The notes below the pieces were generated by a model. The model saw only the letters and a program-made list of their open reading frames with translations. It was not told the DNA's origin and made no database searches. Below, in pieces: positions 42,993-52,576 of a DNA stretch of 64,000 nucleotides. The stretch is from Psychrobacter glaciei (GTDB taxonomy: Bacteria; Pseudomonadota; Gammaproteobacteria; Pseudomonadales; Moraxellaceae), in NCBI RefSeq assembly GCF_014652895.1, contig NZ_BMZR01000003.1, positions 62,001 through 126,000 on the forward strand, given 5' to 3'. Position 1 is the first letter of the stretch; every line of letters starts with the position of its first letter. Both the position numbers and the translations under genes were made by a program.

Positions 42993-43637
42993 CTAGTTCA
43001 TCAATAGTGCTATGACTGAACCAATCATAATGACAAGCGCCATAATAGTCACAATCATCAATGTCTTCTGTTTGCTCTGCAACTCTTTTACCGTGGTTTC
43101 AAGCTCACGGTTTTTAGTCGTCAATGTACTGATTTGTGTCTGTTGCTCTTTTATACGGAGCTTATAGTTGTCTTTCTTTTCGGCCATTTCCGCGTCAGTA
43201 GGCTTAGACTTACCTTTGCCGCCTTTTATCTTTTTGATAAGACCCTGAATCAAGTTGCCAAGACCGAGCTGCATGATAAATTGCTTAACCAATTGCACTT
43301 GTACTGACTCACCGCGCATTTGTAATTTTTCGGTTGTTTCGCTATCGTGAGTGGTGATCGCATTGATGACTTGGATACTGTAAGCATTGATAACCACATC
43401 CGGCTCACTACGGCCAATAGGTAGCTGAGCATCTAATAGCACGCCTTTGGTACTAAAGGTAGCAAAAATTTCTACATGTGGTAAGTACAAGCGAAGTGCG
43501 ACGACGGTGCCTTGCTTGGCAAGCGGATAAGCGGCTTTACGTAGCTCGGGATCTAAACGTAACAGTAGTGTCAGAGCCGACTCAATGAACACCAGAATAA
43601 TATTAAGAAAAGAGTGAGACAACGTAGAACGCTTCAT
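42993..43637 (-). CDS. Uncharacterised SCP2-like protein with coiled coil and C-terminal membrane anchor
   Basis: A 214-aa protein with three visible parts. An N-terminal hydrophobic/SCP2-like region (LRLYLPHVEIFATFSTKGVLLD, then PDVVINAYSIQVINAI, about 40-105) resembles the lipid-binding part of UbiJ-type proteins. A Lys-rich linker (about 136-160) leads to a coiled coil (about 158-190). A final transmembrane helix (IVTIMALVIMIGSVIALL) ends the protein. The family is not one I can name; a role as a membrane-tethered lipid or quinone-handling factor is speculation. The TTG 27 bases upstream is an alternative start. Neighbours (isc operon, hupB) give no clue. Confidence 0.75.
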   Translation of the reverse strand: MKRSTLSHSFLNIILVFIESALTLLLRLDPELRKAAYPLAKQGTVVALRLYLPHVEIFATFSTKGVLLDAQLPIGRSEPDVVINAYSIQVINAITTHDSETTEKLQMRGESVQVQLVKQFIMQLGLGNLIQGLIKKIKGGKGKSKPTDAEMAEKKDNYKLRIKEQQTQISTLTTKNRELETTVKELQSKQKTLMIVTIMALVIMIGSVIALLMN

Positions 43638-44148
43638 GTAAATAATCCGTTTTTTATTTAGCAAATTAAAATTAAAGTTATCGAATCAACTCAAGTTGAT
43701 TTTTACTAAAAATTTGCAGTGATATTTTGCTTATAGTAACGCCTTTATAATAAAAAGTAACGCTAGTTTCTGTCAGTAGCAAAATTATTACAGTACAATT
43801 TAGCAGTCGATAAAGACACCACTATTTATGACTGGCAATGCACAGACACCAACTGGTCACGGTTTTCAAAGCCTAAAGAGACATGCAGAGAGTGATTTGA
43901 GCTAAAGTAGTTGGCTTGTATAGACGTTGCAGATGTTTTGCGTAACATTGGGTGTCAAATACGTAGTACATGGCACAAAAATATGTAAAATCGCTTGCGC
44001 TCCTTATGCTGCCTTGATATAAAGACGATAACAAAGCGAAACCTGTTAATACGCCAGTCAGGTAGTTTTTATTGCGTAAGTGCTATGAGAGCGTTACAAT
44101 GCTTGGCGTGAGCGTTTATTACCCCCCCTTAAACTTGAAGGAAATTTT
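43638..44148. other. Divergent intergenic region upstream of hupB
   Basis: A 511-bp AT-rich gap between the SCP2-like gene (minus) and hupB (plus). It includes a run of seven C's (about 44121-44127) just before the hupB SD. I find no ORF, RNA or repeat. Confidence 0.5.
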
Positions 44149-44421
44149 ATGAATAAGTCAGAATTGATTGATAGCATCGCAGACAAAAGTGGTCTAAATA
44201 AGACTCAAGCTGGTGATGCCTTGAATGCCGTTATGGAAAGTGTTGGCGAAGCTTTAGAAGCTGGCGATAGCATCTCACTAGTTGGCTTTGGTACTTTTAG
44301 CGTAAAAGATCGTAAAGCCCGCACTGGCCGTAACCCTAAGACTGGTGAAGAACTTAGCATCCCAGCAAGCAAAGTACCAAGCTTCAAAGCCGGTAAAAAC
44401 TTAAAAGAGCGCTTAAACTAA
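44149..44421 (+). CDS. hupB: Nucleoid protein HU-beta
   Basis: A 90-aa DNA-bending histone-like protein. It begins [21 protein letters not shown], has the [22 protein letters not shown] beta-arm (about 46-67) and ends in the short helix [21 protein letters not shown] is present. The hupB-ppiD order matches other gammaproteobacteria, where lon usually precedes hupB (not so here). Confidence 0.97.
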   Translation: MNKSELIDSIADKSGLNKTQAGDALNAVMESVGEALEAGDSISLVGFGTFSVKDRKARTGRNPKTGEELSIPASKVPSFKAGKNLKERLN

Positions 44422-44562
44422 GCCGTTATCTTTAAGTTACTCTATTATAGACAAGCGCTGCATAATGACTCGCAAGACGAATAAAAACAGCGTTTGTTGG
44501 CAGTAAAATAATAGATGGTCGCTGATAGTTTAGCGCACATTCTAAGCGCTAAGCGAAGCAGC

Positions 44563-44594
44563 AAAAAAGCACCTAAATATTAGGTGCTTTTTTT
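44563..44594 (+). terminator. Rho-independent terminator after hupB
   Basis: AAAAAAGCACCTA and TAGGTGCTTTTTTT form a hairpin with a 4-nt loop. Confidence 0.9.
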
Positions 44595-44828
44595 GTAGCC
44601 ATAGTTTGTATCGTACCACGTGAATATTTTGAGTCTACCGTAAAAATCACGTATCATAGGGCGCGCGATAGATGTGTTGTTTGAGTAAGGCTTTTTCACT
44701 CAGCCCTATATTCCTTTATAAAATGCACATGTTCTTCTTCTTACCATTGCCGGCTTAGATAGCATTGATATTAATAATAGTATTACAATGGTTTTTCATC
44801 AATATAGGTTAATAAAGCAGAGATAACT

Positions 44829-46703
44829 ATGGATAAATTGCGCGATTTCTTAAAAAGCTGGCCAGGTCGCATTTTATTGATTTTATGCCTATCGCCGCTC
44901 GCTCTCTTGGGTGTCGAAAGCTACTTTGGTGGTGGCGTTGATCCCAACCAAATTGCACAGGTAGGTGAGGCAAGTGTCGGATTATCAGAGTATCAGACTG
45001 CTGTCAATAACCGGCGTACTGAGACATTAGAGCAAATTGATGATGCCAGCTTATTAAATGAAGATGTGCTGCATGAGCAGGTGCTAAAGGGTTTGATCGA
45101 TCGGACTTTGTTAGATCAACAGGCTGGTAAGCTTGGTATGACGGTGTCTGATGACACGATCAATCGTCTGCTGCGTCAAGAAGAAGTTTTTCAGGATGCT
45201 GATGGTAACTTTTCAAATGACCAGTTTTCAAACTTTTTGCGTCAACGCGGCATGACCAAAGACCAGCTATTTACAGAATTTCGTAACCAGTTAAGTCTCG
45301 ATCAGCTCAATGCCAGTATCGTTGGTACGGCAGTGTATCCGATGCAAGCGGTCAGTCAGTTAATCGATCTGCAGCTAGAGTCGCGCAATATTTGGTTGCA
45401 TCGCTTTAATTGGCAGGATTACCAAGAGCAAGTGAAGCTGAGCAAAAACGACATACAAGCTTACTATGATGCCAATAAAGACACGCTAAAAAGCGCGGCA
45501 ATGGTAGACTTGGCTTATCTGCAACTGAGTCCTCAGACCGTTCCAGTGACTGATGTCACAACAAAAGATTTGCAGCAGCAATATGAAGCCTATAAGCAGC
45601 AGCTGGCTGTAGTCGATGAACGCAAAATCAGTCAAATTTTATTGACAGGTAAAGATGCAAAAGCTCGCGCAGACAAAGTAAAAGCCCGTTTGGACAAAGG
45701 CGAGGCTTTTGGTAAGCTTGCTAAAACACAATCAGATGACCCATCAGGAGAGACTGGTGGCGATATCGGCCGCTTTAATCCTTCTGTGTTTGGTAATGAC
45801 GCAGCAGCAGTTGAGAAAGCTCTGGAAGGGCTGAGTGTCGGCGATGTGAGCGCACCAGTTAAGACCAGCTTTGGTTATCAGATATTTACGGTCACCGAAG
45901 ACAATGGCAAGAAGATCCCAAGCTTAGAGAGTATGCGTGATGAGCTAACCGCTAAAGCAAAAGAATATAAGCGTCAGGAGATGTATGCCGATAAAGTGAC
46001 TGCGATTAACGACTTGGCAGCAGATGGTTTTAGTATCGAAGATATCGCTCAGCAAGAGAATGTGACGCTAAAACGTCTCAAGGATTATCGTAAAGAAAAC
46101 AATCAGTCAGCATTGTCGCAACCAGCAGTTATTAAGCAAGCCTTTGATGAGTTTACGATTCAAGACCAAGCGGTTACCGCCGGTATTGAAGTTGGTAATG
46201 GCACGGTATGGGTACAGCCAAGCAATTATCGTCCTACTAAAACACTTGCTTTAGCAGCGGCTACGCCACGAATCACACAGACATTACGTCAGCAAAAAGC
46301 CACGGCATTGGCATTAAAAGATGCTAAGAAACTGGCGACTGGTATTAAAACAACGGCAGATATTGCTAAACAACCAGTCAGTTTTCAAGCCTTGGGTGAA
46401 ATAAACCGTCAAACCACACGATTGACAGAAAAAGAGCGAGGTTTGGCGTTTAGTCAGCAAGCGGCCAATAATGGTGTCGTTGCGATTGCGAGCGAAACAG
46501 AGATGGGTGCGACGTTATTGGTCGGTGATCGTATCAAGACCGAGCAACAGTCACCACTGTCTGATATGCAACGCGCGCAAACTGCCTCCATTATCCGTGA
46601 TAACTTGGGTCAAGATCAGCTACAAGATTACTTAGAGTATCTACGTCTAGTGTATAAAGTCGAGATCAATGAGACTAATATGGCTAATGCGCAAGGGCGC
46701 TAG
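44829..46703 (+). CDS. ppiD: PpiD, membrane-anchored periplasmic chaperone/PPIase
   Basis: A 624-aa SurA/parvulin-type folding factor near the Sec translocon. One N-terminal transmembrane helix (ILLILCLSPLALLGVESYF, about 16-34), then a SurA-like chaperone region. A parvulin domain at about 265-370 (RKISQILLTGKDAKARADKV, DPSGETGGDIGRF, VKTSFGYQIFTV) is followed by a long helical C-terminus. The RVESYFGG-type end of the anchor and the size match PpiD. It follows hupB after a terminator, so it probably has its own promoter. Confidence 0.93.
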   Translation: MDKLRDFLKSWPGRILLILCLSPLALLGVESYFGGGVDPNQIAQVGEASVGLSEYQTAVNNRRTETLEQIDDASLLNEDVLHEQVLKGLIDRTLLDQQAGKLGMTVSDDTINRLLRQEEVFQDADGNFSNDQFSNFLRQRGMTKDQLFTEFRNQLSLDQLNASIVGTAVYPMQAVSQLIDLQLESRNIWLHRFNWQDYQEQVKLSKNDIQAYYDANKDTLKSAAMVDLAYLQLSPQTVPVTDVTTKDLQQQYEAYKQQLAVVDERKISQILLTGKDAKARADKVKARLDKGEAFGKLAKTQSDDPSGETGGDIGRFNPSVFGNDAAAVEKALEGLSVGDVSAPVKTSFGYQIFTVTEDNGKKIPSLESMRDELTAKAKEYKRQEMYADKVTAINDLAADGFSIEDIAQQENVTLKRLKDYRKENNQSALSQPAVIKQAFDEFTIQDQAVTAGIEVGNGTVWVQPSNYRPTKTLALAAATPRITQTLRQQKATALALKDAKKLATGIKTTADIAKQPVSFQALGEINRQTTRLTEKERGLAFSQQAANNGVVAIASETEMGATLLVGDRIKTEQQSPLSDMQRAQTASIIRDNLGQDQLQDYLEYLRLVYKVEINETNMANAQGR

Positions 46704-46792
46704 AGATAAAGGTGTTGAAATAAGAGTATTAAGGGAAATATGACGTAATTGCTAAATCGTTTTTTCTAAATACTTTTATTAAATTTGACGTA

Positions 46793-46825
46793 TAAAAAAG
46801 CCACTATAAATAGTGGCTTTTTTAA
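46793..46825. terminator. Bidirectional terminator between ppiD and purH
   Basis: AAAAAAGCCACTA and TAGTGGCTTTTTTAA form a hairpin with a 4-nt loop between convergent genes. Confidence 0.92.
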
Positions 46826-46919
46826 TGGATATTGCTTTTATCATAAGAATGTAGCATTAACAGCGATATACAATTCAATACGGCTATTAATGCCAGTTTT
46901 CAAAGTGATAAGACACAGT

Positions 46920-48500
46920 TTAATGGCGGAAATGACGCATACCTGTAAATACCATTGCGATACCATGCTCATTCGCCGCAGCAATGGTTTCGTCATCACG
47001 CATAGAGCCGCCCGGCTGGATAATCGCTGAGATACCTACTTCAGCAGCATTATCAATGCCATCACGGAACGGGAAGAAGGCATCTGAGGCCATAACAGCG
47101 CCTTCTGTGGCCAAGCCAGCATGTTCAGCTTTGATAGCGGCAATACGTGCTGAGTTGACGCGGCTCATTTGACCAGCGCCAACACCAATAGTGCGCTGAC
47201 CTTTAGCATAAACGATGGCATTAGATTTGACGTATTTTGCGACGTTCCAGCTGAATAGTAAATCCGCAATCTGCGCTTCAGTTGGTTGCACGTCCGTGAC
47301 GATTCTTAGGTCGTTGGCAGTAATCAAACCCAGATCTTGCTCTTGTACGAGTAGCCCACCGTTAACACGCTTATAGTCGAGCTGGCTTTCGCGCTGCTCA
47401 GGCGTTGGTAGCTCGCCACATACCAATACACGCACGTTTTTCTTAGCAGCAGTTGCTTCAAGCACACCATCTTCGATACTAGGTGCAATAATCACTTCTA
47501 CAAACTGATTGTCAATAATCGCTTTTGCAGCAGCAACGGTCAATGGGCGGTTAAAGGCAATGATGCCACCAAAAGAAGATTCAGGATCCGTGCTAAACGC
47601 AGTGTTATAAGCTGCTACTTGGTCGGTATCGACCGCGACACCGCAAGGATTGGCGTGCTTAACGATGACACAGGCAGAGGCGCTGAACGCTTTTACGCAC
47701 TCAAGCGCCGCATCAGTATCAGCAATGTTGTTATAAGACAGTGCTTTACCTTGTAATTGCTTCGCCGTGGCAATAGAAGCTTGCTGACTTTTTAGTGGAT
47801 GGTTTTCCGTATAAAAAGCCGCGTTTTGATGTGGGTTTTCGCCATAGCGCAGGTCTTGGGCTTTTTCTAGTTGCACGTTAAAGGTACGTGAAAAGTTCTC
47901 TGGCTCTTGAGTCTCATTGACTCGGCTACCTAAGAAGTTGGCAATCATACCGTCGTATTGTGCAGTATGTTCAAAGGCTTTCACCGCTAAGTCGTAGCGT
48001 AAGGCAGCGGTCAGTTTAGTGCCATCACCCAAAGCAGTAAGCACGCGATCATAATCTACTGGGTCAGTAATAATACCAACGTGAGCATGGTTTTTGGCAG
48101 CAGAACGTACCATTGTAGGACCACCGATATCGATATTTTCGATCGCATCGTTCATCGTTACATCAGCACGAGCGATGGTTTCTGCGAATGGGTAAAGGTT
48201 TACCACGACTAGATCAATACGATCAATTTGATGATCGCTCATAACAGCATCATCAGTGCCACGGCGCCCTAGAATACCGCCATGAATTTTAGGATGCAGC
48301 GTCTTAACACGGCCATCCATCATTTCAGGAAAACCGGTGTAATCTGATACTTCGGTCACCGCAACGTTATGCTCTGTCAGTAGTCGATAAGTGCCGCCAG
48401 TCGATAGCAAAGCAAAACCTGCTTTAATGAGGCCTTGAGCAAATTCAACGATGTTAGACTTATCGGAGACCGACAGTAGGGCAAGTGGGGCTGTACTCAT
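46920..48500 (-). CDS. purH: PurH: AICAR transformylase / IMP cyclohydrolase
   Basis: A 526-aa bifunctional enzyme for the last two steps of IMP synthesis. The N-terminal cyclohydrolase domain ([27 protein letters not shown], about 1-200) is followed by the formyltransferase domain with [13 protein letters not shown], the KHANPCGVA active-site Lys-His and [12 protein letters not shown] longer frame extends to 48611, but the ATG at 48500 ([10 protein letters not shown], with GGAAAG upstream) gives the family length. A terminator-like hairpin lies 14 bases upstream of this start. Confidence 0.96.
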   Translation of the reverse strand: MSTAPLALLSVSDKSNIVEFAQGLIKAGFALLSTGGTYRLLTEHNVAVTEVSDYTGFPEMMDGRVKTLHPKIHGGILGRRGTDDAVMSDHQIDRIDLVVVNLYPFAETIARADVTMNDAIENIDIGGPTMVRSAAKNHAHVGIITDPVDYDRVLTALGDGTKLTAALRYDLAVKAFEHTAQYDGMIANFLGSRVNETQEPENFSRTFNVQLEKAQDLRYGENPHQNAAFYTENHPLKSQQASIATAKQLQGKALSYNNIADTDAALECVKAFSASACVIVKHANPCGVAVDTDQVAAYNTAFSTDPESSFGGIIAFNRPLTVAAAKAIIDNQFVEVIIAPSIEDGVLEATAAKKNVRVLVCGELPTPEQRESQLDYKRVNGGLLVQEQDLGLITANDLRIVTDVQPTEAQIADLLFSWNVAKYVKSNAIVYAKGQRTIGVGAGQMSRVNSARIAAIKAEHAGLATEGAVMASDAFFPFRDGIDNAAEVGISAIIQPGGSMRDDETIAAANEHGIAMVFTGMRHFRH

Positions 48501-48513
48501 AAGAACTTTCCAT

Positions 48514-48540
48514 AAAAAAAGCCTGACGTAAACGTCTGGC
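48514..48540 (-). terminator. Terminator or attenuator hairpin between fis and purH
   Basis: On the minus strand GCCAGACGT and ACGTCAGGC pair (one mismatch, 2-nt loop) and are followed directly by seven T's and the purH SD. Transcripts from fis would stop here or be attenuated. Confidence 0.75.
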
Positions 48541-48652
48541 AAGGTGATAATGGCATTCGCTGTAGACGTTATCACTATGGATAAGGTCATGAACGATACA
48601 TTGCCATACATAATGAGGGTTAATGACGATCGATAAGCTCATATAGCTGAGG

Positions 48653-49018
48653 CTACATCAAGTTATAAGTTTTGAGTTTTTTGCGTAACGTACCACGATT
48701 GAGACCTAAAATTTGCGCGCATTTGGTCTGATTGCCTCGCGTTTGTTCAAGAACGACAGACAGTAGTGGCTCTTCGATTTGTTTTAGGATGAGCTCATAC
48801 AAGTCGGTAGGTATCTCATCACCCAACATCACAAAATACTGACGTACCACGCGTTCTACATTCACACGTAAAGGTTCATGAGTCTGGATATGGCTCATAC
48901 GGTTATCTGAAGGCTCTAAATTGTGAATTGAATGCTGATAGTTGTCGTCATTATAATCGGCAAGATGCTCAGAGCTTTGGGCAAACCGATTGGCATTATG
49001 CTGTGCATGAGGTGCCAT
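48653..49018 (-). CDS. fis: Fis-family nucleoid/transcription factor
   Basis: A 121-aa DNA-bending protein. The Fis core spans about residues 45-121 with PLRVNVERVVRQYFVMLGD (start of the core) and the C-terminal HTH EQTRGNQTKCAQILGLNRGTLRKKL. About 25-40 N-terminal residues are extra compared with E. coli Fis (98 aa). AAGGA before the first ATG supports the longer form; MSHIQTHEPL at residue 41 is an alternative. The neighbours prmA and purH are usual for Fis in this group (prmA-...-fis). Confidence 0.92.
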   Translation of the reverse strand: MAPHAQHNANRFAQSSEHLADYNDDNYQHSIHNLEPSDNRMSHIQTHEPLRVNVERVVRQYFVMLGDEIPTDLYELILKQIEEPLLSVVLEQTRGNQTKCAQILGLNRGTLRKKLKTYNLM

Positions 49019-49204
49019 AAGATAATGTCCTTGGGATTAGAAAGAGTCAAACTATAGGGGTTAGAGGAATATTATAACAAATTAATATCGGCTAGCACTG
49101 ACAGATTAGACGTTATCTTAGTGGTGATACCATGAAACTAATGTCATCACTAAGATCATTTAATCTAAAATCATCTTATGAAGTCCTATTTATTAAAGTT
49201 TTGC

Positions 49205-50353
49205 TTAATAAACGGGACTGACACTGACTTCACGAATTTGAGCATTGGCAACGGGTATCGTAAACAGTAACTGTCTGCGACTGTCAGCGGCTATTTGGCT
49301 TTGGGTGCTCAATAGATAATCATCTGGCGCTGCAATGAACTCTCCGAGGAGGGCATTTGCACCGTAAACGCTGACCTTAACACTAGGGTAGAGCTGTGCT
49401 TGTACGCTTTGGTTGTTTAGTGTCGCACTTACCTCACTAAAAGTACCTGTTGTTTTAATTTGGCTGGGTTTGTGACTGAGTTCAGTGATTGTCAAGGCAG
49501 CCAAGTCGGCACTAGGTAGGCTGCAAGCAGCGATCGTACAGAGGGTTTGTAGTCGTTCCGCATGAGCAGGATTTTTTACCAAGGTTTCCAAATTAAAAAT
49601 AACGTACTGGGCAAAAAGCAGTAGCACCAAGACCAAACAGCCTAATGTCCACAATAACGAGGCAATCGAACGTCGCGCTGGTGTCGGAGTGAATTTTGCT
49701 TGTGCCTCCATTTTTTTGACCCGCTCTTCATGCGTGCGGTCTTCGTCTTTGAAGGGCACACCCATGCTGAGCAATAGCTGTGATAAGTCCGTATCCTCTT
49801 GGACGGTATTATCATTTTTGCTTTGCTCTTTGAGCAAATCTTCAAGCCATGCGTTGTCAGTCGTATCATCAATATTTGCATGAATATTATTAGCTTCGGC
49901 TGAACTAAGCGCAACCTGAGCTGCTGATTCGTCACTTTTATCAAGATTATTGTGCTGCTTACTGGTTATCGAGGTGGTATGACTGCTGTGATCTGCTTTA
50001 CTTAGCCAAGCATCCATACTGGCTAACGAGTCATACTCCAAATTGTTGTCATCCGACTCTTCAATATCCATATCGTCATAAATTAAGCCGTCATGAATTA
50101 AAGTATTAGAGAATACTGTTGAAGATTGCTTGTTATTGGATGGTTTGGCATTGCTTGTATTATTAGGATTGGTTGTCGTGCTATCTGTAGGATTTGGCGG
50201 CGTATCGGTGGTGACGATAAGATGTCTATTGACCAAAAAACTCTGCTGACACTGATCGCAGCAGACGGCTGCATTCACTTTATTTAACTGCGTTTGTTTT
50301 AACTTGAAGCAAGCTTGGCAATGAGGGCACTGAGTTTTTATTGGCGTGGTCAT
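49205..50353 (-). CDS. MJ0042-type zinc-ribbon and DUF3426 membrane protein
   Basis: A 382-aa protein. The N-terminal zinc ribbon has CPHCQACFKL and CCDQCQQSFL (about 8-45). A long acidic, Asn/Asp/Ser-rich middle (about 50-225) follows. One transmembrane helix (SLLWTLGCLVLVLLLFAQYVIF, about 229-250) leads into a periplasmic DUF3426 domain with Cys pairs (LQTLCTIAACSLPS) and a beta-rich end. Such genes commonly sit between prmA and fis. Function unknown; topology suggests a cytoplasmic ribbon and a periplasmic C-terminus. Confidence 0.88.
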   Translation of the reverse strand: MTTPIKTQCPHCQACFKLKQTQLNKVNAAVCCDQCQQSFLVNRHLIVTTDTPPNPTDSTTTNPNNTSNAKPSNNKQSSTVFSNTLIHDGLIYDDMDIEESDDNNLEYDSLASMDAWLSKADHSSHTTSITSKQHNNLDKSDESAAQVALSSAEANNIHANIDDTTDNAWLEDLLKEQSKNDNTVQEDTDLSQLLLSMGVPFKDEDRTHEERVKKMEAQAKFTPTPARRSIASLLWTLGCLVLVLLLFAQYVIFNLETLVKNPAHAERLQTLCTIAACSLPSADLAALTITELSHKPSQIKTTGTFSEVSATLNNQSVQAQLYPSVKVSVYGANALLGEFIAAPDDYLLSTQSQIAADSRRQLLFTIPVANAQIREVSVSPVY

Positions 50354-50550
50354 AGGGTCGAATCCAAAAAAGTATGGTTATCAATACCGCGTAGCCACTC
50401 ACCAATAGTTGCCTACAACGCTCAGGCTTCCACAGTAAACACTCATCGTTAAATGTTTGATACATATATGAGTGATAGATCAGGACAGAGTGGCGTCAAA
50501 CACATAACATTTGACTGCCTCTCTATCGTAACAGATGTAATTACATGTTG

Positions 50551-51477
50551 CTAGCCTGTAAATGTACCAGACAAACGCTGCCAATGTTGGTCTTCTTGCG
50601 CTGTAAAAGCGTGCTTCGGATCGAGCGCAAAGTAAGGCTGATAAGCAGCAGTCACTTCTTCAGTTTGTGACTCGATTAAGCCAGCTAATACGATACGACT
50701 TTTTGGTGCCATTAAGGTGACAAAATAAGGTGCTAAGCCAATCAGTGGCTTGGCTAAAATATTGGCGACCATCACTTCTACAGGTTTAACGTCGTTTTGT
50801 TTCCAATAATCAGTAAACTCCTCTGGCAAAAATGCTTGCAAGCGATCATCGACATGATTACGTACGGCATTTTGGTTGGTCGCCAGCACGGCTTGTGGGT
50901 CAATATCGACAGCATAAACGTGACGTGCCCCCAACAACAACGCCCCAATGCCCAAAATACCCGAGCCGCAACCATAATCAATCACAATTTTATCGGTCAG
51001 ATCTTGCTCTGTTAACCAGTCGAGACAGAGGCGAGTGGTGGCATGATAACCAGTACCAAAAGCCAAACCAGGGTCCATAATGATATTGGTCGCCTCAGGA
51101 TTAGGTGGCGTTATCCAGTTAGGCACAATCCATAAATTGTTAGCACATGGTATAGGATGGTAATTGCTCATCCATTCGCGTTCCCAGTCTTTATCATCTA
51201 CCGCACTTAACCAAATGCGACTGGCGTGTACCTGTGCACCAATTTCGTGACTTAACTGTTCAACCGCATGACGACTACCAATGTCTGTTGTGGCATCGAA
51301 CAATCCTGTCAGAATGACCTCATCCCACAAGGGTGATTCGCCAGGTAATGGCTCAAATAGGGGTTGATCCCCTGCGTCGTCTAAGGCGATTGATAATGCA
51401 CCTGCTTCTAGTAACAATGCCTCGGCGAGATCGACGTTTGCTTTTTCACATTGTAAGTGCAGTTGTTGCCATGCCAT
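50551..51477 (-). CDS. prmA: Ribosomal protein L11 methyltransferase
   Basis: A 308-aa SAM-dependent enzyme that trimethylates L11. The N-terminal substrate-recognition domain (WQQLHLQCEKANVDLAEALLLEAGALS) is joined to a Rossmann methyltransferase domain with MDPGLAFGTGYHATTRLCL (about 134-152) and VIDYGCGSGILGIGALLLGA (SAM motif I, about 165-184), then the NPPY-like VANILAKPLI. The length is normal. Confidence 0.95.
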   Translation of the reverse strand: MAWQQLHLQCEKANVDLAEALLLEAGALSIALDDAGDQPLFEPLPGESPLWDEVILTGLFDATTDIGSRHAVEQLSHEIGAQVHASRIWLSAVDDKDWEREWMSNYHPIPCANNLWIVPNWITPPNPEATNIIMDPGLAFGTGYHATTRLCLDWLTEQDLTDKIVIDYGCGSGILGIGALLLGARHVYAVDIDPQAVLATNQNAVRNHVDDRLQAFLPEEFTDYWKQNDVKPVEVMVANILAKPLIGLAPYFVTLMAPKSRIVLAGLIESQTEEVTAAYQPYFALDPKHAFTAQEDQHWQRLSGTFTG

Positions 51478-51667
51478 AACGATAACCTTAATCTAGAGTA
51501 AAAATGAATGGGTGTTCTGGATAAATCCCAGCTTGGAGTAAATAGTGAATGAGCAGCCTACTTAAAGTTAAAAGTTTGCATACCTTGCTTTGCTCTTTTA
51601 ACTTTTATAAGTGTTTAACAGCCATGAACTTTTAACGCTTGCGAATGCAGTCCTGCTCATTTAGATA

Positions 51668-51696
51668 CTAACTAACTAACTAACTAACTAACTAAC
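51668..51696. repeat. Tetranucleotide repeat (CTAA)7 at the end of the TPR lipoprotein gene
   Basis: Seven perfect CTAA units plus C. The stop codon of the minus-strand gene (51694-51692) lies inside it. Read on the minus strand, GTTA repeats contain TAG in every frame, so length changes would not alter the protein except at the last codons. Confidence 0.95.
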
Positions 51697-52543
51697 GCAA
51701 TGCTCGCTTTGCTTCGCTGACTACACGTGAATTGCCTTGAGCTTGTCCTGATTGCAAAATAACTTGCCAGAGTGCCCGTCTACGATTGGCATTTTGCGAG
51801 ACGGCAAGACCACGGCGCGCCATCGCTTCTGCCTTGCGCGGCTGGTTCTTTTTGAGGGCAACCTGTGCCAAATAAAAGTATACTGCAGAGGATTTTGGTG
51901 CAAGTCGCTGGGCACGGGTAAAGCTACTCTCAGCACTGGTCAACTTTCCTGATTTTAACTGACCGATTCCCGTTTGCATGAGATTACGAAATGCTGGCAA
52001 ATCACTGTTATTAGTAGCCACTTGCTGACTTCGTTGCTGCGAATTTTGGCGCGCGCGCTCCAACAGTTCATTATGTGACGGCACTGAGGGTTCGGATATC
52101 ATATAGTCATCAGGAGAAGGCGTAATAATCACGGCGTCGGGCGTTGTAAATACGGGACTAGGCGGTGTATTAGGTTCTGTAAATACTGGGGTCTGCTGCG
52201 TCAATGGGTTTGTCGCTGCAGATGGTTCGGACGGCGTATAAGGGTCAACAGGATAGTTGTTCTTATTTTCGTTATCATTGTCGTAGCCCCTGCTATCAAT
52301 GATTGGTGCTTGAGTCGCAGGCGTTATCTTGGTAACCGATGAGGGTGCTTTTGGATTTTGCGTTGCTGGCACCGTTTGAACAGGCGTTGTGTTCGTCGCA
52401 TTAGGCACCGTCTGACAGGCGCTCAAGCTCATCATGCTGACGAGCGCACTGACAGCAAGGACAGAGTTCACTAGCGTGGTTTTTTTAGCCGCGCGCATAA
52501 AGTATTGCTTGACGGATACGCTCTGCTGTATAGATGACACCAT
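51692..52543 (-). CDS. TPR-containing lipoprotein encoded with mrcB
   Basis: A 283-aa lipoprotein with a long N-terminus ahead of the signal segment (VNSVLAVSALVSMMSLSAC, lipobox LSAC, Cys about residue 43). A Pro/Thr-rich region spans about 60-160. A C-terminal tetratricopeptide unit (LTSAESSFTRAQRLAPKSSAVYFYLAQVALKKNQPRKAEAMARRGL, about 205-250) probably binds a protein partner. It starts 34 nt after mrcB on the same strand, so it may be a partner or activator of PBP1b, as lipoproteins are in other bacteria (inference). GAGGG upstream supports the ATG at 52543. Confidence 0.85.
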   Translation of the reverse strand: MVSSIQQSVSVKQYFMRAAKKTTLVNSVLAVSALVSMMSLSACQTVPNATNTTPVQTVPATQNPKAPSSVTKITPATQAPIIDSRGYDNDNENKNNYPVDPYTPSEPSAATNPLTQQTPVFTEPNTPPSPVFTTPDAVIITPSPDDYMISEPSVPSHNELLERARQNSQQRSQQVATNNSDLPAFRNLMQTGIGQLKSGKLTSAESSFTRAQRLAPKSSAVYFYLAQVALKKNQPRKAEAMARRGLAVSQNANRRRALWQVILQSGQAQGNSRVVSEAKRALR

Positions 52544-52576
52544 GTTAGAACCCTCTTTTAAGTTTTAAAAACAATT

